The notes: generated by a model from the sequence alone, not told the origin. Shown: positions 45,241 through 56,573, numbered from the stretch's first letter. The stretch: 64,000 nt of DNA from Limnanthes douglasii subsp. nivea (GCA_036936605.1 JAUPFV010000001.1:247626925-247690924); one strand, 5' to 3'. Numbers and translations are program-made.

Positions 45241-45274
45241 GAAAGTAATAGCTTCAGTTTATCTTCTCGCAAAC

Positions 45275-46846
45275 TCAAAGCTTCTCTCTTAATCGAACAA
45301 AAGCTCTCAAATTCAATGGTTTAGTCAATATGTCTGCAACCTGATCATTGGTACCACAATGAACCAATTTCACAACTTCATCTTTGACAAGATCCCTCAC
45401 AAATTGGAACCTAACATCAATATGCTTGCTACGACCATGAAGAACATGGTTCTTTGATAGTTTAATTGTTGAGCTGTTATCACACATAATCATAGTGCAA
45501 CCTGACTGCATCATACCAATTTCTTCTAAAATCCTTCTCATCCAAATACATTGACAAGCACAAAATGATGCAGCTATGAACTCAGCTTCAGTGGTGGATA
45601 GAGTGACTACCGGTTTTTTCTTTGACGTCCAAGAAACTGCTCCTCCACTCAATAAGAAAGCATATCCACTTGTGCTGCGTCTATTATCAATGTCTCCAGC
45701 ATAATCACGATCAGTATAGACAATCAACTCCTCCAACATTCCCTTTTTGTAAAACACACTGAATCCAGTCGTTCCTTTTATGTACCTTAGCACACACTTT
45801 GCTGCTTGCATATGTTCCTCTCTAGGATCAGACATATATCTGCTCAATAGACAAACCAAAAACATCAGATCAGGCCTTGTCATCGCGATATACATTAAAC
45901 TTCCAATGAGTTGTTTATATATTGTGCAATCAACTCTCTTAGCATCACTATCTTTTGATAACTTCACTTCATGCACAATAGGATTCTTGACATCATTTTT
46001 GTTATGCAGATTGAACCTTTCAAGAATCTCTCCACCATATTTCTTTTGATGGATGAAGATTCCATCATCATCCTGTGTCACCTCAACACCAAAAAAATAC
46101 TTCATTTTCCCCAAATGAATCATCTCAAAATCCTTTTTCATCGATAATTTAAACTTCTCAACCATATTTTCATTATTGCATGTGAAGATTAAATCATCTA
46201 CATAAAGACTAACAATAATAATCTTGTTACCTCCATCAGTTTTCACGAATAATGTGTACTCATGCTCACACCTTTGAAATCCTTCTCTAACAAAGTATGC
46301 CTCAATTTTACGGTACCAAGCTCTTGGGGCTTGTTTTAAACCATATAAAGCCTTCACCAACTTGTAAACCTTGTGTTCTTCTCCTTCCTTTATGTATCCT
46401 TGCGATTGATCTACAAACACATCCTATGTTAGTTCGCCGTAAAGAAATGCACTCCTTACGTCTAACTGGTAAACACACCAATTCTTTTAAGTTGCTACAG
46501 CTAGCATCGTACGAATAGTATCCCAACACGCCACATGAGCAAAGACTTCACTGTAATCTACTCCTTCTTCTTGCGCGTAGCCTTTGACCACCAATCGAGC
46601 TTTGTATTTTTCAACCTCTCCCTTCTCGTTGAGCTTGGTTTTATAAAGCCATTTAACACCAATTCTCTTTGCTCAAGTTTCATGAGAAACCAAGTTCCGT
46701 TCTTTTCTATTGACTCCAACTCTGTCATCATAGCATTAACTCATTTTTCTTCCTTAATAGCTTTGTTGAATGTTACAGGATCATCGCTTGACACACACAT
46801 TACAAGACCTGAAACTTTTTCTTCTTCCTCCCATCCGGTCTTGTAA
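45275..46846 (-). pseudogene. Copia element F: reverse transcriptase and RNase H
   Basis: The continuous stretch 46420-45275 (381 codons) has VYKLVKALYGLKQAPRAWY, the catalytic YVDDLIF, YFFGVEVTQDDDGIF, SLMYIAMTRPDLMF, then RNase H (YTDRDYAGDIDNRRSTSGY, SWTSKKKPVVTLSTTEAEF, MCDNSSTIKLSKN) and the end QVADILTKPLNLRAF. The N-terminal RT part (46846-46421) is broken by several frameshifts. YVDD and RNase H acidic residues are kept. The tRNA-Met primer and sequence style suggest the Tork/Tnt1-like group; that placement is tentative. Confidence 0.85.
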
Positions 46847-48257
46847 TCCTGCAAATAAGCTGGTCTTCTTCTGATTCTCTGAGCCTAAGAGATTTTGGTG
46901 GATTCAAAACTTCTTCTTCTTCATTTATTTGCTCTGTTTCGGGCTCATGAGTTACTTCTTCAACATTCTCTTCAGCTTCAGTTTCTCTATCCTCCCAAAT
47001 TAATTGCTCAGCCTCTAATTCTTTTGTTTTATGTCCCTAATCCCAGCTTTTCTCTTCTTCGAAAATCATATCCCTACTTGTACTGACCTTTTTTGTGTTT
47101 GGGTTGTATAGGCGATAACTCTTGGATTCGCTGCTTACTCCAATAAGCACACATATGTTGCTTTTATCATCAAGTTTTTTTATTCTCTGATCTGGAACAT
47201 GGACATGAGCGATACAACCAAAAATTCTAAAGTAATCAACTCTAGGTTTTATTCCACTCCACATCTCTTCAGGTGTTTTTTCTTGTGTCACGGAAGTTGG
47301 ACTTCGATTCAAGATATGTATAGCCCATTTTGATGCTTCCGCCCAAAAATGTTTAGGAACTCATTTATCATTCAGAATACACCGCACCATATTAATTATT
47401 ATCCTATTCTTGCGCTCAGCAATTCCGTTTTGTTGCGGAGTGAAAGTTGTAGTGAGTTGTCTGCTAATTCCGGCTTCCTCATAAAAATCAGTGAACTCAT
47501 TTGAAGTGAATTCACCGCCTCTGTCCGTTCGTAGACATGCTAACGTTTCTCCACTCTCTTTCTCTACCTGGATCTTGAATCGAGTAAAGAATAAAAGCTT
47601 CTGACTTTAATGACAAAAAATATATCCATACTTTTCTGCTAAAGTCATCGATGAAAGTAAGAATATATCTCTTTTCGGAGTTCGATGCTAGAGAAATTGG
47701 CCCACAAATATCAGAAGTAACAACTGCAACCTCCTTGACGAACGCCACAAACGTTTCTTAGGGATACTCTCATGATGTTGTTTACCAACAAAACAGCTAA
47801 CACATTTCTCAGCTTCGTTGGTGCTCAGATGTGGTATCCATTTGACCATATTCTGATATTTGAGAGTTCTTAAACCCTTGTAACTTAAGTGCCCATACCT
47901 CTGATGCCAAATTTTAAGCTCATCCATTGCTGTTATTTTCAAACATTTCTCAGCCGTAAACAAGTTACCTTTTGAGGCCAAAATCTTGAACAATTTATTT
48001 TCCGTCATTTTTGCTTGCATAACCAACCCCAACTCCGGATGATAAAGCTTGCATACTTCATGATGTATCAAAATCTTGCAACCCTTTTGTACAAGTTGTC
48101 CCAAGTTTACCAAGTTACTCGTTAACTCTGGTACTAGATATACATCTGAAATGACATGAGTCCTTCCATTGACACATAAAGTTACATCACATTTTCCAAT
48201 TACAGAATGAATAGAATTGTTACTGAGTTTTACTAAAGGATTGAAACTCTTCATCAA
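46847..48257 (-). pseudogene. Copia element F: gag-pre-integrase and integrase
   Basis: 48257-47688 encodes the pre-integrase region (VYLVPELTSNLVNLGQL) and the HHCC zinc finger (WHQRYGHLSYKGL, CVSCFVGKQH). 47748-47512 covers the first core part (SDICGPISL, ILTFIDDFSRKVWIYF). 47312-47037 covers the end (NRSPTSVTQEKTPEEMW, FRIFGCIAHVHVPDQ). Between them TDRGGEF and PQQNGIAERKNR are readable in another frame. It has all three catalytic acidic positions but is split by at least three frameshifts. Confidence 0.8.
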
Positions 48258-49192
48258 GCTTTAAAAACCATGATTTGTCTTCTGTCATGTGGTTGGAACA
48301 ACTTGAATCAAGATACCACACAAATTTTCTTTCTTCTGGAACTGGTGTGTACGCCATTAACAAAACATCACCTTCCTCTTCTCCAATCTCTGCATAGTTC
48401 GCCTTCTCTTCCATAGGACATTCGTATGCAAAATGTCCAAGTCTGTGACAACGAAAGCATTCCATCGTTTCCTTGTTAAATCTACCTCTTCTTCTTCCCC
48501 GGCCAAATTTTCTTCCTCTGCCTCTTCCATTTCGATACTCGTATGGAACTTTGAGTACCTGTTCTTCTTCTACTATTCTTGGCTTTCTCATTTTCTGCTC
48601 ATAAACAAGTAATGAGCTTTGCAAGGTATCGACTGATAAACTGTCAATATCTTTCGATTCTTCAATTGAACACACAATGTAATTGAAGTTTTCAGTCAGA
48701 GTTCGCAAGATCTTTTCCACAATTTTGACATCTTACATATCATCCCCACAGTTTCTCATGTCGTTTGCTACCACCATCACCCTTGTTAAGTAATCGGAGA
48801 TGGATTCTCCATTTTTCATCTCCAGCAATTCAAACGTTCTCCTTAAGGTTTGTAACTACACGCTTCACTCTTGCATTTCCGTGATATTTGGTCTTCATAG
48901 AATCCCACAACTACTTTGACGTCTCTTTCAAAGTTATCGTCTTAAGAATTGATTTGTCAATCATATTGAACAAATAATTCTTTGTCTTCAAATCCTTTAA
49001 CTTTGCATCGGCAAGGATCTTCTTCTCTGCTTCGGTCAATCCTTCTTTGTTAATTGGTTCATCAATTCCATCTTCCACAACATCAAAATACTCCTTTGAC
49101 CGAAGAAGATTTTCCATAAGGAGACTCCAGTGGTCATAATCTCCATCGAATTTTGGCATACAAGGTTGCCCAAAATTACTCGATTCTCCCAT
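48220..49192 (-). pseudogene. Copia element F: gag and protease
   Basis: The gag ATG is at 49192 (MGESSNFGQPCMPKFDGDYDHW), with an UBN2-type gag start; a stop after LKETSK is at 48911. 48720-48220 contains an Arg/Gly-rich stretch, the zinc knuckle CFRCHRLGHFAYEC and the protease motif WYLDSSCSNHMT. The expected DSG is DSS, which may abolish activity. Frameshifts occur between 48910 and 48720. The open frame beginning at 49279 simply extends gag into the LTR. Confidence 0.8.
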
Positions 49193-49230
49193 CTTTTCTA
49201 TGTGTTTGCTCTCTTTCTCTTTTAATTTAA

Positions 49231-49248
49231 TGGCTCTGATACGAGATT
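49231..49248 (-). other. Copia element F: primer-binding site
   Basis: Minus strand TCGTATCAGAGCC, close to the initiator tRNA-Met complement TGGTATCAGAGC, next to the 5' LTR. Confidence 0.75.
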
Positions 49249-49542
49249 TGTTGATTTCAGATGAATAAATCTCAGACAAAAGCTATGAAAAGCTTCGATG
49301 ATTTTATTAGGTAATAGAAATGACTATTATAAACGACAGCTAAGAACATAATCTGAAAGGACAATATAAAAAAACAGAAACACACTTAAAGGACACAAAC
49401 TTGAAGTGGAGTGTAACTCCTATCTTGACCAAATAAAACATAACACTTATTAGATACCTCTGCTGGTATATGCATTTGCACTGTGTCCTTTGCTAGTAGA
49501 TACACTATTGGATCCCTCAAATAAAACATTAAAGTTCTAACA
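49249..49542 (-). repeat. Copia element F: 5' LTR, 294 bp
   Basis: Plus-strand ends TGTTGATTTCAGATGAAT and GTTCTAACA. The right flank AATTC (49543-49547) pairs with AATTT on the left: a target duplication with one change. Confidence 0.9.
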
Positions 49543-49740
49543 AATTCATCGTAATCGTACAATATATATTTTAATCAACCATCACTTCATTGAAAATATT
49601 ATGGAAAAAGACAAGATGGATATAAATATTGTTGCAGAATGAACAACCAACACACATCTTCACTAAAGAACTCCCAAATGATATTATTATAAAGAATAAA
49701 AAGATGTCGAAATTAATTTTGAAAATAATTTCTTGAAAAT
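49543..49740 (+). pseudogene. Old copia RNase H remnant, right part
   Basis: Removing F and one target copy gives KSPIHRNRTIYILINHHF, IENIMEKDKMDINIVAE in the same frame as the left part, matching the copia pattern KHIDxxYHFIRExVExGxI. THIFTKELP (FTKALP motif) follows in another frame. This confirms that F landed inside this older relic. Confidence 0.7.
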
Positions 49741-49744
49741 GAAC

Positions 49745-50600
49745 AGGAAGAATGTAAACTATAGAAGAATCTGAAAGGTTATATGGTCCATTTCCATGTA
49801 TGAAGATGAATAGTTTTGATTATGAAATATGAAAAGTTATAAAAATTAATAAAAGAGAACGAAAAGTGTAGATAAACAACTTTTGAAAATCAAAACAAAT
49901 AATACCAAATTATATTAATGATTTTATTCTCACAGACTTTAATTTGAAATTTTTGTTTATTGCTCCTAATGATTGGACTAACCGACATGTTTCATGAATT
50001 ATCAACGCAATTGAGAAAGGTGAAGTGATGCAGAATACGAAGGTTTTAAAAAAGTTGAAGCTGATCGATCACATTAAACAAAAGAAAGCTTGAAGGGTTT
50101 TTGTTAAAAGAAAGCTTAAATGTTGATAATTTGACATCGAATTTATACGAACTTTTTCCATTCCGAAGAGATTTCAATACGAATGTGGAAGATGATGAAG
50201 ATGTAATATTTTTATTTTTTACAAGATTTATCTTAACTTGGGGTTGCTTGTGGCATGAACATTAAACACATACCAACGTTGAAGGTTATTTATTTCCATA
50301 ATTCCCTAGTAGTGGACATTTGCTTGCTTTGCCAAAAATAATGAGGGTCATAAATAAGATCTAGCAGAGAGTTACTTATATGACTCAATTGGTGTAGCAT
50401 CGACTGCACATATTCACTTTGGGTTGACAGCCGCCTTGAACTTGACGATTATCTGCCGAAAAACTTGACATGCAGACACGGAAAAAGATTTAATCTCTAT
50501 GATCAGATTCAAACACAGCATTTATACAACATTTTCAGCACTCTTAAAATCCAAACAAAGGTTGTTGAAAATTCCAATAGAAAGATGAACAATAAAAGAA
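49745..50600. other. No gene identified
   Basis: AT-rich, without recognisable frames or repeats. Confidence 0.45.
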
Positions 50601-50608
50601 GTATTGGT

Positions 50609-50818
50609 CTATTGTAAGCTTTTAACAAAGAAGAATACATGTTTCAGGGAACTCGACATGTCTTGCAAATGTTTGAAAGCCCCGAGACATTTGTCTGCTT
50701 GTTTGAACCAGATAATCACAAGGACCCTAGAACCTAGTTCAGACAAGTGACGAATGATCTCTATATCAGAGTGACTCTTGTAAACTATGTTGTTGGTTGG
50801 TGAACAACCAGAAATCAT
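50609..50818 (-). CDS. Short open frame, unknown, possible exon remnant
   Basis: 69 codons (MISGCSPTNNIVYKSHSDIEI, LGSRVLVIIWFKQADKCLG). A repeat of its start (CACCAAGTATGATTTCTGGT) recurs upstream at about 50948-50969. I do not recognise it. It lies on the same strand as the BED/hAT-derived pseudogene further right and could be part of it, but this is speculation. Confidence 0.2.
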   Translation of the reverse strand: MISGCSPTNNIVYKSHSDIEIIRHLSELGSRVLVIIWFKQADKCLGAFKHLQDMSSSLKHVFFFVKSLQ

Positions 50819-50828
50819 ACTTGGTGTT

Positions 50829-50934
50829 CCACCATCAACTTTGCTTCACGAACTGAAGTCCCACCATCAACTTTGCTTCACGAACTGAAGTCCCACCATC
50901 AACTTTGCTTCACGAACTGAAGTCCCACCATCAC
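50829..50934. repeat. Tandem repeat, 3 x 32 bp plus partial
   Basis: Units starting CCACCATCAACTTTGC at 50829, 50861 and 50893, and a partial one at 50925. The block is flanked on both sides by copies of CAGAAATCATACTTGGTGTT. Confidence 0.95.
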
Positions 50935-51192
50935 GTTTACGACCGACCAGAAATCATACTTGGTGTTCCACCAGCTTGATCATCACCCCGAGGCGTATCA
51001 CTTTTTCATTACTGTAAAAATACAAACTTTCTCATTTCTACACAAGAATAAACATAAAGGGCAAACAATTTCTAAGGAAAATTGAGATTTTTATTTTGAA
51101 ATAAGAAAAACCTTTTGAGTAAGGCATTTATAGATAACTTAAAAAGGGTTTACTCAGTTTTATCTGAAGATGTAGTAAGTGAGCTTTCTTAC

Positions 51193-51499
51193 TGTAGATT
51201 TAAAAAGATATGTGAGGAGAAGAAATTTTTATTGAAGCTTTTTGTTGATGATATTTTTTGTTGATACATTGTATATCCTATATTTATATTAGTACATTAT
51301 TCTGTTTTAATGACAGAATAATATTTTTGACTAATATAATATTTTCTTTAAAATACAAAATCAAATCTCTAAAAGAATATGAATAATATTTTTACATCAA
51401 AAATATATTATCCAAATCTTTGAGCAATATATTAATTAATTAATTAACTTAATTAATTAATTAATATATTTCTAGCTTAATTTAATTTTGGTTCCAACA
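51193..51499 (-). repeat. Composite copia G: LTR copy L1 (type a), left boundary
   Basis: Plus-strand ends TGTAGATTTAAAAAGATATG and GGTTCCAACA, 307 bp, nearly identical to L5 (56590-56896). The left flank CTTAC (51188-51192) equals the right flank of L5 (56897-56901). Confidence 0.95.
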
Positions 51500-52297
51500 A
51501 TGCCTCTCTTAAATTAAGCTCTCGGATAACTTTAAAACTTTTCGCATTCCTATTCCGTTTGAAGACATCGTTCTTTTTTGAAGACTTGGGTAGTTGATGA
51601 GTTTGTGAAGATATGGTCCATCTGATCAAATATTTTTTTCTCCCTGTTCCGGTCGCCTCCGATCTTCTACGGTCTTTTCCGGCCTATTCCAGCTACCTCC
51701 AATCATCTACGGTCTTTTCCGGTCACCTCCGATCTTCTACGGTCTTTTCCGGTCTTTCCCGGTCACCTCCAATCATCCACCTCTGATCTTCTACGGTCTT
51801 TTCTGGTCGGTTCCGGTGACCTCCAATCATCTACAGTCTTTTTCCCGGTAACTTCTGATCCTCAATGGATTTTTTTTCATATTCTTCTTCACCCATTTTT
51901 TCTTAATTTTCTTTTTTTCTTTTTTTTCTTGTCTTCTTCCTCCTTTTCTTTTTTGTTATCTTTTTTTTCGTCTTCTTCTTCCATCTTTTTTTTTTTCAGC
52001 AAACAGCGTTATTTTTTCTTTTTTTTTCTCCGACGGACAGCAAATTGTTGTTTCTTCTTTTTTCCTCAGCAAACAAAGCTATTTTTTTTCTCGATTTTTT
52101 GTTTCTCCGACGGACGACAAATCGCTGTTCCTCACTTTTTTTTAGCGAACAAAACTATTTTTTCTCAATTTTTTTCTCCGGCAGATACAGCCAGCGGACA
52201 ATGCTCTTCGTCTTTTTTCTCTCTTTTTTCGCTCTTCGTCTTTTTTGTCCGCCGACACAGTAACACTCTTCTTTTGCCTCCTTGGCTCTGATACCAA
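51500..52297 (-). mobile_element. Composite G: internal region of a non-autonomous relative, copy 1
   Basis: On the minus strand it starts after a primer site (ATTGGTATCAGAGCC) with GTCCG(C/T)CGGAGAAAAA-type repeats of about 60-80 bp, passes through a purine-rich stretch, then a GC-richer block of diverged units around GACCGTAGAAGATCGGAGG, and ends in a purine-rich GAGAGCTTAATTTAAGAGAG tract next to L1. It encodes no gag or pol. The final frame (MDHIFTNSS, KKNDVFKRNRNAK) resembles nothing I know. Confidence 0.75.
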
Positions 52298-52640
52298 TTG
52301 TAGATAATAAAAGAGATGGAGAAGAAGAATAAATTTTATTTGAAACTTTTTGTTGATGATATTTTTTGTTGATACATTGTATATCCTATATTTATATTAG
52401 TACATTATTCTGTTTTAATGACAGAATAATATTTTTGACTAATATAATATTTTCTTTAAAATACAAAATCAAATCTCTAAAAGAATATGAATAATATTTT
52501 TACATCAAAAATATATTATCCAAATCTTTGAGCAATATCAAAAATATATTATCCAAATCTTTGAGCAATATATTAATTAATTAATTAACTTAATTAATTA
52601 ATTAATATATTTCTAGCTTAATTTAATTTTGGTTCCAACA
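52298..52640 (-). repeat. Composite G: LTR copy L2 (type b)
   Basis: It starts TGTAGATAATAAAAGAGATG, a different first ~45 bp (the U5 end in minus-strand sense) from type a, then follows the same sequence. It contains an extra ~35-bp internal duplication around ATATTATCCAAATCTTTGAG (52505-52570). Confidence 0.9.
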
Positions 52641-53426
52641 ATGCCTCTCTTAAATTAAGCTCTCGGATAACTTTAAAACTTTTCGCATTCCTATTCCGTT
52701 TGAAGACATCGTTCTTTTTTGAAGACTTGGGTAGTTGATGAGTTTGTGAAGATATGGTCCATCTGATCAAATATTTTTTTCTCCCTGTTCCGGTCGCCTC
52801 CGATCTTCTACGGTCTTTTCTTTTCCGGCCTATTCCAGGTACCTCCAATCATCTACGGTCTTTTCCGGTCACCTCCGATCTTCTACGGTCTTTTCCGGTC
52901 TTTCCCGGTCACCTCCAATCATCCACCTCTGATCTTCTACGGTCTTTTCTGGTCGGTTCCGGTGACCTCCAATCATCTACAGTCTTTTTCCCGGATTTTT
53001 TTTCATATTCTTCTTCACCCATTTTTTCTTAATTTTCTTTTTTTCTTCTTTTTCTTGTCTTCTTCCTCCTTTTCTTTTTTGTTATCTTTTTTTTTCGTCT
53101 TCTTCTTCCATCTTTTTTTTTTTTCAGCAAACCGCGTTATTTTTTCTTTTTTTTTCTCCGACGGACAGCAAATTGTTGTTTCTTCTTTTTTCCTCAGCAA
53201 ACAAAGCTATTTTTTTTCTCGATTTTTTGTTTCTCCGACGGACGACAAATCGCTGTTCCTCACTTTTTTTTAGCGAACAAAACTATTTTTTCTCAATTTT
53301 TTTCTCCGGCAGATACAGCCAGCGGACAATGCTCTTCGTCTTTTTTCTCTCTTTTTTCGCTCTTCGTCTTTTTTGTCCGCCGACACAGTAACACTCTTCT
53401 TTTGCCTCCTTGGCTCTGATACCAAT
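52641..53426 (-). mobile_element. Composite G: internal region of the non-autonomous relative, copy 2
   Basis: Nearly identical to 51500-52297, with a few small deletions and one short insertion. The head-to-tail sharing of LTRs makes L1-int-L2-int-L3 a tandem array. Confidence 0.85.
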
Positions 53427-53735
53427 TGTAGATAATAAAAGAGATGGAGAAGAAGAATAAATTTTATTTGAAACTTTTTGTTGATGATATTTTTTGTTGA
53501 TACATTGTATATCCTATATTTATATTAGTACATTATTCTGTTTTAATGACAGAATAATATTTTTGACTAATATAATATTTTCTTTAAAATACAAAATCAA
53601 ATCTCTAAAAGAATATGAATAATATTTTTACATCAAAAATATATTATCCAAATCTTTGAGCAATATATTAATTAATTAATTAACTTAATTAATTAATTAA
53701 TATATTTCTAGCTTAATTTAATTTTGGTTCCAACA
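53427..53735 (-). repeat. Composite G: LTR copy L3 (type b)
   Basis: Type-b start TGTAGATAATAAAAGAGATG, without L2's internal duplication. It is followed by a truncated third internal copy (53736-53881). Confidence 0.9.
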
Positions 53736-53881
53736 ATGCCTCTCTTAAATTAAGCTCTCGGATAACTTTAAAACTTTTCGCATTCCTATTCCGTTTGAAG
53801 ACATAGTTCTTTTTTGAAGACTTGGGTAGTTGATGAGTTTGTGAAGATATGGTCCATCTGATCAAATATTTTTTTCTCTGC
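53736..53881 (-). mobile_element. Composite G: truncated third internal copy
   Basis: It matches the L1-proximal 145 bp of the other internal regions (TGCCTCTCTTAAATTAAGC to AAATATTTTTTTCTC), then stops abruptly at the inverted LTR. Confidence 0.8.
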
Positions 53882-54162
53882 AGCAATATATTAATTAATT
53901 AATTAAGTTAATTAATTAATTAATATATTGCTCAAAGATTTGGATAATATATTTTTGATGTAAAAATATTATTCATATTCTTTTAGAGATTTGATTTTGT
54001 ATTTTAAAGAAAATATTATATTAGTCAAAAATATTATTCTGTCATTAAAACAGAATAATGTACTAATATAAATATAGGATATACAATGTATCAACAAAAA
54101 ATATCATCAACAAAAAGCTTCAATAAAAATTTCTTCTCCTCACATATCTTTTTAAATCTACA
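53882..54162 (+). repeat. Composite G: LTR copy L4, inverted and truncated (type a)
   Basis: Reverse complement of the type-a LTR, ending TTTAAATCTACA at 54162. It lacks the first ~30 bp and starts at the AT-rich palindrome GCAATATATTAATTAATTAA, which pairs with TTAATATATTGC at 53920-53931. The breakpoint therefore coincides with a palindrome present in every copy. Confidence 0.85.
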
Positions 54163-54316
54163 ATTGGTATCAGAGCCAAGGAGGCAAAAGAAGAGTGTTA
54201 CTGTGTCGGCGGACAGCGATTCGCTGTCCGCCGGAGAAAAAAAGAAAGAGAAAAAAGACGAAGAGCGAAAAAAGAGAGAAAAAAGACGAAGAGCATTGTC
54301 CGCTGGCTGTATCTTC
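54163..54316 (+). mobile_element. Composite G: inverted 5' internal fragment with primer site
   Basis: It begins ATTGGTATCAGAGCC (initiator tRNA-Met site), then follows the non-autonomous internal start in + orientation and carries an extra hairpin-forming segment at 54207-54232 (GGCGGACAGCGA / TCGCTGTCCGCC). At about 54316 it joins the integrase of G, read in the opposite direction. Confidence 0.8.
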
Positions 54317-55246
54317 AATGAAGATGCATTTTTCGGACTTGTCATCTAACTTGCTTCTCATTACATCTGGAATATGAGAGTATGCAACACTCCCAAATAT
54401 TCTTAGATGATGAACATTAGGCTTTCTACCATACCACATCTCATATGGCGTGCAATTCTCCAAGCTTGTTGTTGGTGATCTGTTAATAAGATAAACAGCG
54501 CAGGCAACAGCTTCTGCCCAAAAACCTCTTGATAACCTCTTCTTCTTAAGAAGACATCTAGCCATCTCCATTATTGTTCTGTTCTTTCTTTCAGATACAC
54601 CATTTTGCTGAGGCGTATAGCGAACTGTCATCTCATGCCGAATGCCACTGTCTCTGCAATATTTCTCAAATTCTTTTGAAAAATACTCACCTCCACGATC
54701 TGTCCGTAAGGTGTTGATTTGTAATCCAGTAAAGTTCTCTACTTCCGCTTTAAAATCTTTGAATTTTTGAAATGCCTCTGATTTTTCTCTAACACAATAA
54801 ACCCAAACTTTTCGTGAGTAATCATCAATAAAAGTTATAAAATAACGATTACCTCCGAAAGATGGAACTGTCATTGGACCACAAAGATCTGAATGAATAA
54901 GTTGCAGTGGTTTCTTTGCTTTCCACGATGATTTAGACGGAAACGAAATTTTATGTTGCTTTCCAAACTGACAAGTTTCACATACATCATCGAGACGACT
55001 AATATTTGGTAAACCGGTGACCATCATCTTTCTTGAAAGCATCTCCAAATTTCTATAATTCAAATGTCCAAAGCGATCATGCCATAATTTTGCAACTGCT
55101 TCATGAGAACTAATCAAGCAAGACATATTCTGATTTTGAAGAGTGAGTGAGAAAAGATTATTTTGTGCTACTCCAACTTTAGCAACAACTTGATTATTCA
55201 ATGATAAGTAACATGCCATGTCACGAAAGTGAATATCATACCCCCC
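54317..55246 (-). pseudogene. Composite G: integrase (pol fragment)
   Basis: After pre-integrase sequence (MACYLSLNNQVVAKVG), the HHCC finger (HDRFGHLNYRNLEML, CETCQFGKQH) and the catalytic core (IHSDLCGP, TLRTDRGGEYF, NGVSERKNRTIME) keep all three acidic residues. The frame then reads YEMWYGRKPNVHHLRIFGSVAY and DKSEKCIFI, where it is cut at 54317. RT and RNase H are absent. The frame is offset from gag by the G-homopolymer at 55241-55251. Confidence 0.9.
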
Positions 55247-56561
55247 CCCCCTTCTTCAGTAGATGCCCAACGCTAAGCAAATTATTTTGAAGTCCAGGAA
55301 CAAAATAAACATCAGACATTTTCTCAATCTTCCCTTGCTTTGTCTTAAATTGTAATTCACCAACACCTTTGATTTTGTAAGATTTTCCATCTCCTACTTT
55401 TACTTCTCCACAATCAACTTCAAATAATTTTGAAAATAAGTTTTTGTTACCTGTCATATGTTTGCTAGCACCACTGTCTATGTACCAGAAATCATCAGTC
55501 TCTCCACCATGAGTCACAAGCAATAAAGTTTCTTGACTATTTTTCACCATATTAGCTTCGTTTGTTTCTTTTTCCTTGTGCCAACAATCGCTTTCCATAT
55601 GACCAGGCTTGTGACAATAAAAACACTCAATATAACCACGACCTGTTCCTCTTTGATTTCCACGTCCACGTCCTCTTTGTGAACCTCTAAAGTTCTGATT
55701 TTGGTTTGTTTCTTTCCATTGATTGTCATAATGACCCCTTCCATAAGTATTGAAGCCTCTTCCTCTTTGATTTCCGTGTCCTCTTTGTGAGCTTCTAAAA
55801 TTCTGGTTTTTGTTTGTTCTTTTCCATTCTCTTGAAGGATGGCCATAATCTTTTTCCCTCTGATTTGTAGAATATTCTTTCTTCTCACTCATAGACAAGT
55901 TTGACTGTAGTGCTTGATCTAACGGTACTTCCTTCTTTTTCTTATTTAATCTTTCTTCATGAGCTTTCAATGAGCCCGTTAATTCATCAATCGTCATGAT
56001 GTTTAAATCCTTAGATTCTTCAATAGCAACCACAATATAGTCAAATCTTGAATCCAAAGAGCGTAGAATTTTTTCAATTACACGGATATCATCCAATGTT
56101 TCCCCATTTATTTTTAATTGGTTCACAATGGACAATACCCGTGAACAATAATCAGAAACGGATTCAGACGCTGTTTTTTGTAAACTTTCAAATTCTCCTC
56201 TAAGAGTTTGTAATCGAATTCTTTTTACCTTTTCATCTCCTTTGAATGATTTCTCCAAAGTTTCCCATGCTTGTTTTGCTGAAGTGGCACAAGCAATTTT
56301 TTCCCAAGCTGCTTCATATGATTGGACTCCTTGATATATCCAAAACAATGCTTTTTTATCTTTCTTTCTTGATTTTCTTAGATCTTCTTTTTGTGTTGGT
56401 GTTAATTTTTCTTCTTCAACATCTTTTACTTCATTGTAGCCTTTTTCAACAATTTCCCATTCTTCTTGAGATCCTAGTAGAGCCTTCATCTGAGTACTCC
56501 ATTTATTATAATTTTCTTTTGTTAATTGAGGAACAAAAGAGATAGGAATCGAGTTGTTCAT
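55236..56561 (-). CDS. gag: Composite G: gag-protease open frame
   Basis: ATG at 56561, 29 bp from the [24 protein letters not shown], a UBN2-type copia gag, followed by [41 protein letters not shown], Arg/Gly/Asn-rich repeats, zinc knuckle [14 protein letters not shown], and the protease motif [13 protein letters not shown] with an intact DSG. About 440 codons without a stop until the homopolymer. It is the best-preserved protein in the window. The longer frame starting at 56666 reads into the LTR. Confidence 0.9.
   Translation of the reverse strand: MNNSIPISFVPQLTKENYNKWSTQMKALLGSQEEWEIVEKGYNEVKDVEEEKLTPTQKEDLRKSRKKDKKALFWIYQGVQSYEAAWEKIACATSAKQAWETLEKSFKGDEKVKRIRLQTLRGEFESLQKTASESVSDYCSRVLSIVNQLKINGETLDDIRVIEKILRSLDSRFDYIVVAIEESKDLNIMTIDELTGSLKAHEERLNKKKKEVPLDQALQSNLSMSEKKEYSTNQREKDYGHPSREWKRTNKNQNFRSSQRGHGNQRGRGFNTYGRGHYDNQWKETNQNQNFRGSQRGRGRGNQRGTGRGYIECFYCHKPGHMESDCWHKEKETNEANMVKNSQETLLLVTHGGETDDFWYIDSGASKHMTGNKNLFSKLFEVDCGEVKVGDGKSYKIKGVGELQFKTKQGKIEKMSDVYFVPGLQNNLLSVGHLLKKGGGV
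55241..55251. repeat. 11-bp C homopolymer in the pol frame
   Basis: C x 11 on the plus strand (G x 11 in coding sense), at the point where the gag-protease frame ends in HLLKKGGGV and the integrase frame is entered ([11 protein letters not shown]). Confidence 0.9.
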
Positions 56562-56573
56562 CTTGATCGAACA

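Noticed and set aside
50829..50934. CRISPR-like array of 32-bp repeats
   Set aside because: Units are directly adjacent without spacers, in plant DNA; a plain tandem repeat.
53015..53200. Lys/Glu-rich minus-strand frame
   Set aside because: Purine-run artefact on the opposite strand of the same region.
51929..53391. Phe/Ser-rich membrane-like frames and Lys-rich frames
   Set aside because: Low-complexity translation of pyrimidine-rich internal sequence of the non-autonomous G relative.
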